The position numbers and the translations under genes were made by a program. DNA of 64,000 nt from G963691835 sp963691835 (lineage in GTDB: Bacteria; Pseudomonadota; Alphaproteobacteria; Thalassobaculales; Thalassobaculaceae): positions 3,472,001-3,536,000 of the forward strand of contig OY829383.1 in NCBI GenBank assembly GCA_963691835.1. Reading direction: 5' to 3'. Every line of letters begins with the position of its first letter. The stretch's first letter is position 1. Positions 22,909 to 30,415 of the stretch are shown here, one piece after another. Under the pieces are notes generated by a model. That model saw nothing but the letters and a program-made list of their open reading frames with translations. It made no database searches and was not told the origin of the DNA.

Positions 22909-24302
22909 TGACGCGGAGTTGGTCTCTTCAACGACGCCTCGTCATTCAGCTATCCATCCTCGCCCTTCTGTTGGCGGTCGCGCTGTTTCTCGCCGTTCGG
23001 TGGATCGCAGCGATCGCAGCGAACGTGAACCAGGATGGTCTGCTCGGCGCCTCCGCCATTTCGATCTCGGAACAGCTTGAGTTGGTTGACGGCAAGCCTT
23101 TCGTGGACATGCCGTACTCGGCCCTGTCCATCTTGGCGACGTATGGTGAACACCGAATTTTCTATGCCGTCCGGGCCGCCGACGGCGGTCTTATTACCGG
23201 CTACGACGAAGTTCAGCCCTATGACGGAAAGATGGATTTAGACACGCCGGAGTACTTCACAACGGAGGTTATGGGCCTGGAGGTCAGAGCCACGACAATC
23301 ACCAAAAGGCTCTTGGGCGAGAACGCGAGTGAAGTGACGGTTACGGTCACCCAGACCAGGGAAGAGTATGCGCAGATCCGCGATAATCTGGCCCTGGCCG
23401 CGGCGGTGGTCGGTGCCGGCTTCCTCTTTCTTGCGGGGCTGCTTGGGTTTCCTGTCGTCCGGAGTGCGCTGAAGCCGTTGACCATTCTTGGGGAGAGTTT
23501 GGCCAAGCGGGATGCCAGCAATTTCCGTCCCCTGGATCAGGAGGTTCCAAGCGAACTCCGCCCCTTTGTTAAGTCCCTGAACGATTTCATTGAACGGCTT
23601 CGATCCACGCTGACCACATCTGAGAACTTCATAACGGAGGCGGCCCACCGCATCAGGACTCCGCTCGCTGTTCTCAGTGCCGAGGCCGAGCTTGCGGGTC
23701 GCGATACCGACCTGGCCACCATGAGGCAGCGTATTGGGAAGATCAGGCGAACGGCCGCAGCGACCAGCCGAATCACCTCGCAGCTTCTCAGCCAAGCGAT
23801 GATCGCCTACCGGGCCAATCAACGCGCCCGGGAAACGGTGGTCCTGTCTGACATCGTTGCCATGGCGTTGAGAGATACGGATGCCGCAGCCGATGCCCGA
23901 ACGATCGATTTCGTTGTGGATGTCCCGCGCGATCTAACCTTCGAGGGAGACGGCATCGCGATGCTCGAGGCTCTTAGAAACCTTCTCGACAATGCGGTAA
24001 AGTATGCGCCAGAAGGCTCCGAGGTGCTTGTCTCGGCCAAATATGGCGATGAGGGCCGCGTTTGCATTCAGGTGGATGACGCGGGCCCCGGGATACCGGC
24101 GTCGGACCGGGACCGCGTGGTAAGACGCTTCGAACGTGGAGCGGACGGCCCGGCGGTTGATGGCACGGGGCTTGGTCTCTCCATTGTGAGGGAGGTTGCC
24201 CAAAACCACGGCGGGACCTTGGTTCTGGAGACCTCATCCCAAGGCGGATTGGCGGCATGTCTGTCGGTTCCAAGCGGTGGATCGCGGGGCATACCGTCAT
24301 GA
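22905..24302 (+). CDS. TctE-like sensor histidine kinase
   Basis: One N-terminal membrane segment (LVIQLSILALLLAVALFLAV) and a second at about residues 160-185 bracket a periplasmic domain of about 130 residues. The H-box is FITEAAHRIRTPLAVLSAEA, followed by the N-box LRNLLDNAVKYAPEGSEVLV, G1 DDAGPGIP and G2 GTGLGLSIV. A HAMP-like linker lies between. The layout matches TctE-type kinases that sense carboxylates. It overlaps both partner genes (ATGA junctions), so the three are made together. Confidence 0.92.
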   Translation: MMTRSWSLQRRLVIQLSILALLLAVALFLAVRWIAAIAANVNQDGLLGASAISISEQLELVDGKPFVDMPYSALSILATYGEHRIFYAVRAADGGLITGYDEVQPYDGKMDLDTPEYFTTEVMGLEVRATTITKRLLGENASEVTVTVTQTREEYAQIRDNLALAAAVVGAGFLFLAGLLGFPVVRSALKPLTILGESLAKRDASNFRPLDQEVPSELRPFVKSLNDFIERLRSTLTTSENFITEAAHRIRTPLAVLSAEAELAGRDTDLATMRQRIGKIRRTAAATSRITSQLLSQAMIAYRANQRARETVVLSDIVAMALRDTDAAADARTIDFVVDVPRDLTFEGDGIAMLEALRNLLDNAVKYAPEGSEVLVSAKYGDEGRVCIQVDDAGPGIPASDRDRVVRRFERGADGPAVDGTGLGLSIVREVAQNHGGTLVLETSSQGGLAACLSVPSGGSRGIPS

Positions 24303-25348
24303 CACGAGCTGTTCTCGTCTCTCTTCTTACGCTGTTGGTTGCCCAGCAGACCGCCGCAAACGAATTCGAGGAGCGACGCCTCTTCGACAGTAGAGACGGC
24401 ACAAACTCCGCCGTCCTCCGGGTCATCAGCACGACGGACATGGCGGCGATCAAACCAGTGATCTTCGCCTTCCTGAATACGCACCGCAGTATCGCCGTCG
24501 AGTATTTTCAGGCTGGCAGCCTGTCTGTCTACAACCGCGTGCGCGAACAGACTGCGGAGTCAGAGCACCAGTTTGATTTGGCCATGAGTTCGGCGATGGA
24601 CCTGCAAATCAAGCTGGTGAACGACGGCTACACGCGGCCCCACAGAACCTCCGCGACGGCGACGCTCCCCAAAGCCATGAGATGGCGAGACAGCGTCTTC
24701 GGGTTTGCGGAGGAACCTGCAGCGATCGTCTACAATCCGAACGCCGTTCCGGGCGGGAAACTCCCGTCGACGCGGTTCGAACTCCTGGAATACCTTCGAG
24801 CCAACCGCGAAGCGCTCGATACGAAGATCGTCACTTACGATATCCGGAGCAGCGGCCTCGGATATCTGTTTGCTTCCCAGGATACCTTCCGGACCGAGAC
24901 CTATTGGCGCCTGATGGAGGTGTTTGGCAGCCTTACCGCCGGGCTCCGCAGCTACACTGGCAGGATGCTTGACGATGTGGCCGAAGGGCGGGCCGCCATC
25001 GCCTATAACGTCATCGCAGGCTACGCCTATGCGCGGAACCAGCCTGACGTGCTGAAGGTCATGTTGCCGGAAGATTATGTGTTGGTGATGATCCGGAGCG
25101 TCCTCATCCCGAAGGACGCCAAGAATCCCGACGAAGCGGGCAAGTTCATAGACTATCTCATTTCCGATGCGGGCCGTGCCCGACTCTCCCTGGCGTTCCG
25201 CCTGAATGAGTCGAACCAGGCATTGAAGGTCGCCCAAGCACGCCGCATCCGGCTGGATCCGGGATTGCTCGTCTTCTTGGACAAAATGAAACGGGACGCC
25301 TTCCTGCGCGAATGGGAAAGCGCGTTCGGCCTACAAGCCCCTATGTAG
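24299..25348 (+). CDS. Periplasmic binding protein coupled to the two-component system
   Basis: From ATG 24299 the protein begins with a signal peptide (MTRAVLVSLLTLLVAQQTAA, cleavage near NEF). The mature part resembles type-2 extracellular solute-binding proteins of the iron/phosphoglycerate group: AVLRVISTTDMAAIKPVIFA, then DLAMSSAMDLQIKLVNDGYT and AAIVYNPNAVPGGKLPSTRF. No ABC permease or ATPase gene adjoins. Because it overlaps the kinase stop by 4 bases, it probably acts as the ligand-sensing arm of the kinase, as PgtC does in the phosphoglycerate system. Its ligand is not known. Confidence 0.82.
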   Translation: MTRAVLVSLLTLLVAQQTAANEFEERRLFDSRDGTNSAVLRVISTTDMAAIKPVIFAFLNTHRSIAVEYFQAGSLSVYNRVREQTAESEHQFDLAMSSAMDLQIKLVNDGYTRPHRTSATATLPKAMRWRDSVFGFAEEPAAIVYNPNAVPGGKLPSTRFELLEYLRANREALDTKIVTYDIRSSGLGYLFASQDTFRTETYWRLMEVFGSLTAGLRSYTGRMLDDVAEGRAAIAYNVIAGYAYARNQPDVLKVMLPEDYVLVMIRSVLIPKDAKNPDEAGKFIDYLISDAGRARLSLAFRLNESNQALKVAQARRIRLDPGLLVFLDKMKRDAFLREWESAFGLQAPM

Positions 25349-25358
25349 GCCTCTTTCC

Positions 25359-25886
25359 TCAGCGTTCGGCGGACAACAGATCGCTGAGCGGCACGTCCTC
25401 CCGATGGGTTAGAGAGACATAGGTGAAGGTCATGCTCTCGCGGGCGGAGATCATCTTGCCTGGATAGGGAAGGTAGACGAGTTCCCGTGACGCGAATGCC
25501 GGCGAGGCGGTGCCGATCTGCCAGTTGGCCGTGATCGCCGCATCGACCAGATGGAGGGTTAGGCCGTCCGGCCCCTCGCGGTGAAACGGAACGCCCGCAA
25601 TACGAAGGAAGCTGTTCTTGTCCTCGGCCGCCCGGAAGCCGTCGACAAAACTTGTCATGAGCGCCTGAAGTTCGTCGGCCTGCTCCCGATCGCCTGTTCC
25701 ATGCAGATGGGAGTGAAGGTGTCTCGGGTCGCCGTGGTTATGCCCATGACCATGCGGATGGCTGTGGTCGTGATGATGGTGTGTGTGTCCATGCCCATGC
25801 CCGTCCTGGGGCGCGTGGTGTCCGCTATGGGAATGCCCATCGTGTGAATGATGGTGGTCGCTGCCGTGATCGTGCATCAGGCTCAC
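25359..25886 (-). CDS. Histidine-rich metal-binding protein, putative nickel handler for the hydrolase
   Basis: About 27 of the first 65 residues are histidine, in runs such as HHHSHDGHSHSGHH and HTHHHHDHSHPHGHGHNHG, a strong transition-metal binding tract. The remaining 105 residues form a compact domain beginning ELQALMTSFVDGFRAAEDKN that I do not recognise. The GTG start overlaps the stop of the ureohydrolase gene (GTGA), so the two are translationally coupled. Guanidine hydrolases need nickel, and other nickel enzymes use His-rich proteins such as HypB or UreE for storage or delivery. A nickel role is therefore inferred from neighbourhood, not from family membership. There is no signal peptide, so it is cytosolic. 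Confidence 0.75.
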   Translation of the reverse strand: MSLMHDHGSDHHHSHDGHSHSGHHAPQDGHGHGHTHHHHDHSHPHGHGHNHGDPRHLHSHLHGTGDREQADELQALMTSFVDGFRAAEDKNSFLRIAGVPFHREGPDGLTLHLVDAAITANWQIGTASPAFASRELVYLPYPGKMISARESMTFTYVSLTHREDVPLSDLLSAER

Positions 25887-27100
25887 TCCACATCCGGGCC
25901 CGGCGGGATCGTGACCGGCTTGTCGATGATGGACTTATGGGACCCGAGCTTCCCGTGGGAGACCAATGTTCCGAGGACGTCGACGATGACCCGTGTCGCG
26001 AGAAGGGCGGTGATGTCGGAGGTGTCGTAGGGTGGGGATACTTCGACGACCTCAAGCCCGCAGATTCCTTCGGCCGCTACGAGACCGACGAGTTCCAGTG
26101 CTTCGCGCGGCAGGAACCCACCCGGCTCTGGCCACCCGGTCCCGGGCACAAATCCGCAGTCCACGGAATCGATGTCAAAGGAAATGTAGACCGCGTCCGC
26201 ATCCTTCCAGGCGAGTTCCAGGGCCCTGGCTGCGGTTTCAGCCAGACCCAGCTCTTCCACGTCCCGCATGGTGAAGATGTTCGTATTGCGGCGGCGGGCT
26301 TCTTCCACCCCTTCGCGCGGGACCTGCCAGCCCCCGATGCCGACCTGGACGAGATTGACCGCCGGAACGTTTACGAGGTCCGTCGCGTGGAACCAGGGTG
26401 TTGTGTGCATCCGCTCATCGAGGTCCTTCTCCTGGATATCGATGTGCCGGTCGAAGTGGACAATGCCGATGCGTTTGGAGGTGCAGTTGGCGATGCCGCG
26501 CACGCACGGAAAGCCGATGGAATGATCGCCGCCGATCATGATGGGTAGCGCGCCGGAGGAGGCAACATGGCTCACCGCACGGGTGATCTGATCGAAGGTT
26601 TTCTCGATGTTGGCTGGGATCGTGAAGATGTCGCCGACATCGCACAGGGTCATCTGCTCCCTGAGGTCCACGCCCATCTCGTAGTTGTAGGGGGTGTAGA
26701 GGGCGGAGATCTTCCGAACCCCCTGTGGCCCGAACCGGGTGCCCGGCCGATAGGTGGTACCGCCATCGAACGGCACGCCGATAATGGCCGCGTCGTAGTG
26801 GCCGACCTGTGTCACATCTTCGATGTAGGGAGCCTTAAGGAAGGTGTTGATACCGGCGTAGTGCGGAAGCTCGCCCCGGGCGAAAGTCGGGATGCTTTTG
26901 TCCTCAAGGCTGTCCGACCCGGTGAGGCCCATGCGCAACGCCCATTGCCGTTCCTTCTTCCATCCGTCCGACGGCAAGGTCCCTTCCTTCTCGGCTGCTT
27001 TCCAGCCGCGGAGTTGAAGCTTGTCGAAGTCCGGATGGTGAAATCTGCGCCCGTCGATCTGGCGGGCGAGGGCGCCGGCGCGAGAACGGTGATGGTGCAT
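25883..27100 (-). CDS. gdmH: Ureohydrolase of the guanidine hydrolase type
   Basis: The arginase/agmatinase metal-site motifs are all present: MIGGDHSIGFP, HFDRHIDIQEKDLDERMHTT, and SFDIDSVDCGFVPGTGWPEP. The HFDRHxD variant with EKDLDE-MHTTPW replaces the HFDAHxD of agmatinases, and it is a hallmark of the Ni-dependent guanidine hydrolase GdmH (Synechocystis Sll1077). The enzyme converts guanidine to urea and ammonia. The N-terminal extension of about 90 residues is also as in that group. ATG 27100 is preceded by GGAGAG; a longer start would overlap the ATPase gene. It sits between an ABC importer and a His-rich protein in one operon. The subfamily assignment is from remembered motifs, so agmatinase-like activity on another guanidino compound remains possible. 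Confidence 0.8.
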   Translation of the reverse strand: MHHHRSRAGALARQIDGRRFHHPDFDKLQLRGWKAAEKEGTLPSDGWKKERQWALRMGLTGSDSLEDKSIPTFARGELPHYAGINTFLKAPYIEDVTQVGHYDAAIIGVPFDGGTTYRPGTRFGPQGVRKISALYTPYNYEMGVDLREQMTLCDVGDIFTIPANIEKTFDQITRAVSHVASSGALPIMIGGDHSIGFPCVRGIANCTSKRIGIVHFDRHIDIQEKDLDERMHTTPWFHATDLVNVPAVNLVQVGIGGWQVPREGVEEARRRNTNIFTMRDVEELGLAETAARALELAWKDADAVYISFDIDSVDCGFVPGTGWPEPGGFLPREALELVGLVAAEGICGLEVVEVSPPYDTSDITALLATRVIVDVLGTLVSHGKLGSHKSIIDKPVTIPPGPDVE

Positions 27101-27135
27101 GTCGGGCTCTCCTGCGGGTCTGGTTGGGCGGGCGG

Positions 27136-27915
27136 TCACTTCCGCTTGCCGGCAAGGGCGATGGTTTCGGCATCCGGGGCAGTGTCTTGACCACGGTCGT
27201 CCCGGCCGATCGGAAGATCATAGGTCACGATGGCACCGTAGGCGTTCGGCTCGTCCGGGTCATGACGGATTTTATCGAAGACAAGCATGCGGGTGCCCAG
27301 CTTGAAAGCCTCGTGAAGATCGTGTGTGACCATGATGATGGTCATGCCACGGGTCCGCCAAAGCTCAAGCAACAGGTCATGCATATCCACCCGTATGCCC
27401 GGGTCCAGCGCGCCGAAAGGCTCGTCCAGCAGAAGGATCCGTGGCTCCTTCAAGAGACTCTGTGCGATGGCAAGACGTTGCTGCATCCCGCCGGAGAGCT
27501 GGGAGGGATACTTATAGCGCGCGGCCGACAGACCGATCTGGTCGAGGAGTGGGTCAAGCTGGCGGAGCCTTTCCCGCCGGGCTTTGCCGAACATCCGGCC
27601 CCAGATAGACGACGCGGACAGCTCGTCGGCGAGGATCAGGTTTTCCTCCACCGTCAGATGCGGCAGGACCGAGTAGCGCTGGAAAACGATCCCGCGTTCG
27701 GGCCCCGGCTCCGCTGGCAACGGGCTCCCATCAACGAAGATCTCGCCGCGGGTGGGCTGTTCCTGGGAGAGAAGCATGTTGAGAAACGTCGACTTCCCGC
27801 AGCCTGACGCACCAACGACGGTCACGAAGCTCCCCGAGGCGATGTCGAGGTCCAGACGCTCGATGACGGGTACGCCGTCATAGGCCTTTTGAACCCCACG
27901 GACTTCGATCCTCAC
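27136..27915 (-). CDS. NitT/TauT-type ABC transporter ATPase
   Basis: The Walker A motif is VVGASGCGKSTFLNM, the signature QLSGGMQQRLAIAQSLL, and Walker B ILLLDEPFGALDPG, followed by the switch histidine in MVTHDLHEA. The 259-residue length suits the NitT/TauT family. GTG 27915 overlaps the permease stop (GTGA). It energises the importer formed with the two genes upstream. A longer frame to 28521 is only antisense-like extension without family similarity. Confidence 0.92.
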   Translation of the reverse strand: MRIEVRGVQKAYDGVPVIERLDLDIASGSFVTVVGASGCGKSTFLNMLLSQEQPTRGEIFVDGSPLPAEPGPERGIVFQRYSVLPHLTVEENLILADELSASSIWGRMFGKARRERLRQLDPLLDQIGLSAARYKYPSQLSGGMQQRLAIAQSLLKEPRILLLDEPFGALDPGIRVDMHDLLLELWRTRGMTIIMVTHDLHEAFKLGTRMLVFDKIRHDPDEPNAYGAIVTYDLPIGRDDRGQDTAPDAETIALAGKRK

Positions 27916-28733
27916 AAGGACTCTCCCTGGAGGTGGTGCCAGCGGAAGGCTCGTTTTGACAACGCAAGCAGTAAGTGGTCGATGACGTAGGCGAGAAGCG
28001 TGATCCACGCCACGTAGGGCAGGATGACATCCATCGCGAGATACCGGCGAACCAGGAAGATCCGATAGCCGAGGCCCGTGGTGGAGGCGATCGCTTCCGC
28101 CGAGATCAAGAAGATCCATGCGGGCACAAGGCCAAGCCGGATGGCGAGGATGAGCTTCGGCAGAATTTGCGGCAGGAAAACACGGATGATGATCTGCCAT
28201 GTGGAGGCGCCGAGCGTCTGGGCCTTGATCACCAACTCCCGCGGGATGTCCACGACCGCTTGTGAGGTGGAGCGGATCATGATCGGGGCAGTACCAACAA
28301 CGATCAGCATGACCTTGGAGGCCTCCCCAAGACCGAACACGATGAACAGAATGGGGAGGATCGTGATCGGCGGAACTAAAGAGACCGACGCGACGAACGG
28401 CGACAAGCCGGAACGCACGTAGGGTATTGCCCCGATCAACAGGCCGAGGGAGAGGGCGAGGAGTGTGGATATGCCGAGGCCCAATCCAAGCCGCATTAGG
28501 CTGTCTGCCGTGTCCACCCACAGAAGCACGTCACCGGTTCGCGGATTAGGGACGAACGCCATCCGATGGAAAGCCGCCGCCATGGCTTCCAGCGACGGCA
28601 GGATCTTGTCGGCCGGATTCTCAAGCCGGCGGACGTGGCTGGCGACACCGTATCCAACCACCAAGAGAACAAACGGAAGGACGCCAAGCCAGATTTTGGC
28701 GTGGCGTCCCGGTTTCCGGTTGAGAAGCTTCAC
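27912..28733 (-). CDS. ABC transporter permease (NitT/TauT type)
   Basis: About six membrane segments are visible, starting KIWLGVLPFVLLVVGYGVAS. The EAA-type cytoplasmic loop contains VIKAQTLGASTWQIIIRVFL then PQILPKLILAIRLGLVPAWI. Length 273 is normal. It lies 18 bases after the binding-protein gene and overlaps the ATPase gene, so the transporter is encoded in order binding protein, permease, ATPase. Confidence 0.92.
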   Translation of the reverse strand: MKLLNRKPGRHAKIWLGVLPFVLLVVGYGVASHVRRLENPADKILPSLEAMAAAFHRMAFVPNPRTGDVLLWVDTADSLMRLGLGLGISTLLALSLGLLIGAIPYVRSGLSPFVASVSLVPPITILPILFIVFGLGEASKVMLIVVGTAPIMIRSTSQAVVDIPRELVIKAQTLGASTWQIIIRVFLPQILPKLILAIRLGLVPAWIFLISAEAIASTTGLGYRIFLVRRYLAMDVILPYVAWITLLAYVIDHLLLALSKRAFRWHHLQGESL

Positions 28734-28751
28734 GGACCCGGCTTGCGGGCG

Positions 28752-29828
28752 TTAGAGAGCGCCGTCGGCGGCCATCTTCATATAGGTGGTGTCAAAACGC
28801 AGCTTCACGTTGTTCACGTCTCCATAGACCTCACCGCCCGGGAAAGACACGCCTACGAACTCCGGGCTCGGTGCCCCTTCGCCCAGGATTCCCTTATCGA
28901 AGAGGAACTCTGCGACGAACTTCATGGTCTTCGGAAGGGCGTCAGACTCTGTGAAGGCGACGGCCTCGGCCGGCTTGTAGAACATCGTCGTGGTTGCGAG
29001 CTGCGCGTCATATCCGGCGAGATCCGTACCCGATGCTTCCGCCATCGCGGTGCGGGCGGCGATGCCTTCCGGCGTGTCCGTCGACATCACCGACATCAAC
29101 TCGTACCAAGCCCCGACGAGCGCCTTACCGAATGCCGGGTTATCCGCCAAAGTCTGGGTGTTCACCATCATGATGTCGATGATCTCGCCGGGAATGTCCG
29201 CGCTGTCGGCGACCTTTGTCGCGTTGGCGTTCGCCTCGATCTCGGAAAGGAGCGGGTTCCAGGTCACCACGGCCGTGACATCGTCTGTCGCGTAGGCGGC
29301 GATCATGTCCGCGTCCGAGGTGTTCACCACGGTGATATCCCGCTCTGACAGGCCGACGCTATCCAACGCCCGGGCCAGCAGATAGTGGCTGACCGACAGT
29401 TCCACCAGATTGACCTGTTGGCCCTTGATGTCGGCGAGAGTGGACTTGTCCTTGAGGATGACGCCGTCATTACCGTTGGAGTAGTCGCCAACGATGAGGG
29501 CGGTCGTATCCACGCCGCCACCGGCAGGGATGGAAAGGGCATCCATGTTGGTCATCGAGCAGCCGTCATAGGCGCCGGCTGTGTACTGATTGATGCTCTC
29601 TACATAGTCGTTGATCTGCACGATCTCGACGGAGATGCCGTTCTTGGTCGCATGCTTGGCCATGATGCCGGAGTCCTGGAGATATCCCCATGGCATCCAA
29701 CCCACATAGATCGACCAGCAAACCTTGAAGTCCGTCTTCGTTTGAGCCTGTGCCGGCTGCGCAGCGAACAGCGTGCCGACACCAAGCGCGAGTGCCAGGG
29801 CTGCGGGCTTCAGGAAAGATCGGATCAT
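28752..29828 (-). CDS. ABC transporter substrate-binding protein, probable guanidine/urea-type
   Basis: From ATG 29828 (strong AAGGAG upstream) the product has a signal peptide ending AAQPAQAQ. The mature protein contains FKVCWSIYVGWMPWGYLQDS, GAYDGCSMTNMDALSIPAGG and TWNPLLSEIEAN. This is the pattern of the binding protein often annotated as urea-carboxylase-related and frequently found under guanidine riboswitches in other bacteria. The linked ureohydrolase fits guanidine as ligand. It is the first gene of the operon. Ligand identity is inferred from context. Confidence 0.85.
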   Translation of the reverse strand: MIRSFLKPAALALALGVGTLFAAQPAQAQTKTDFKVCWSIYVGWMPWGYLQDSGIMAKHATKNGISVEIVQINDYVESINQYTAGAYDGCSMTNMDALSIPAGGGVDTTALIVGDYSNGNDGVILKDKSTLADIKGQQVNLVELSVSHYLLARALDSVGLSERDITVVNTSDADMIAAYATDDVTAVVTWNPLLSEIEANANATKVADSADIPGEIIDIMMVNTQTLADNPAFGKALVGAWYELMSVMSTDTPEGIAARTAMAEASGTDLAGYDAQLATTTMFYKPAEAVAFTESDALPKTMKFVAEFLFDKGILGEGAPSPEFVGVSFPGGEVYGDVNNVKLRFDTTYMKMAADGAL

Positions 29829-29889
29829 GGAAAACTCCTTGTTTCGGACGCGGAGACCATTGAGGCCGGTGTCGTCATGCGAAGTTGCA

Positions 29890-29921
29890 ATGTGCCCGAG
29901 CACCGTTGCGTGCTCCCACAT
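29890..29921 (-). ncRNA. Leader hairpin upstream of transporter operon
   Basis: On the minus strand, ATGTG then GGAGCAC, a GCAACG loop, GTGCTC and CACAT form a long interrupted hairpin about 65-95 bases before the binding-protein start. It could be part of a structured leader RNA or a protein-binding dyad. It does not match a riboswitch class I know. Confidence 0.35.
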
Positions 29922-29983
29922 GCTCAACCCAAGTCCTGGTGCCCCCGAATTCGTGCGGTTCCGCATTGCTTGACGACTGGAGC

Positions 29984-29999
29984 AGCAGGATGCATGCCA
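29984..29999 (-). promoter_or_regulatory. Candidate sigma54 promoter for guanidine operon
   Basis: The minus strand reads TGGCATGCATCCTGCT, with GG and GC exactly 12 bases apart as in -24/-12 promoters (consensus TGGCAC-N5-TTGCW; CTGCT differs by one base from the -12 box). It would place the transcript start near 29973, giving a leader of about 145 bases. Nitrogen-limitation control would suit guanidine use. A single degenerate match in a GC-rich genome can be chance. Confidence 0.35.
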
Positions 30000-30415
30000 G
30001 CGAAAATCGTCGGGTCGATGTGCCATGAAATCGTTGAATATCAGACTTTTAGTGTTCCCTGGCATGTGATTTAGCCAAAAGGATTAGTCGAAGTTGCCTA
30101 ATTCTTAATCTGGCTTGAGGGGTGTGCTCACGAATTATGCAAATAGCGTTATTCGTTTCCGCCAAAGCGCCCAATTGCGCTTCAACCATTTTCTTGAGAG
30201 GCAGCTCATAGGGCTGTGGGCAGGTCGGGTATCCGCCAGGGGCACTCCGATTCGGATTAAGCAGACCGGACCAGATCGACCAAAATCTTGATCCGGTGTG
30301 AGTGTCGCCGCCGCCAGGGCATTGAAGAATTGCACTTTTCCCGCCAGGCGTCAGAATAGGCAGCGCGGTCAGAATGGACCGCGTTGGGTCCTATCGGGTG
30401 GATCGGGGGTACCGA

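Larger units (their letters stand above)
29829..30415. other. 587-base divergent intergenic region upstream of guanidine operon and MCP
   Basis: This region serves the leftward transporter operon and the rightward chemoreceptor gene. On the minus strand it contains a possible sigma54 promoter and a leader hairpin (both listed separately). The part from about 30060 to 30170 is AT-richer. I could not find the conserved blocks of guanidine-I, -II or -III riboswitches in it. No small gene is evident. Confidence 0.5.

Noticed and set aside
27916..28521. N-terminal extension of the ABC ATPase to 461 residues
   Set aside because: The extra residues are the permease gene read in another frame; GTG 27915 overlaps the permease stop and gives a normal-length ATPase.
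29829..30060. Guanidine (ykkC) riboswitch upstream of the transporter operon
   Set aside because: I could not find the conserved sequence blocks of the guanidine riboswitch classes on the transcribed strand; only an unassigned hairpin is present.
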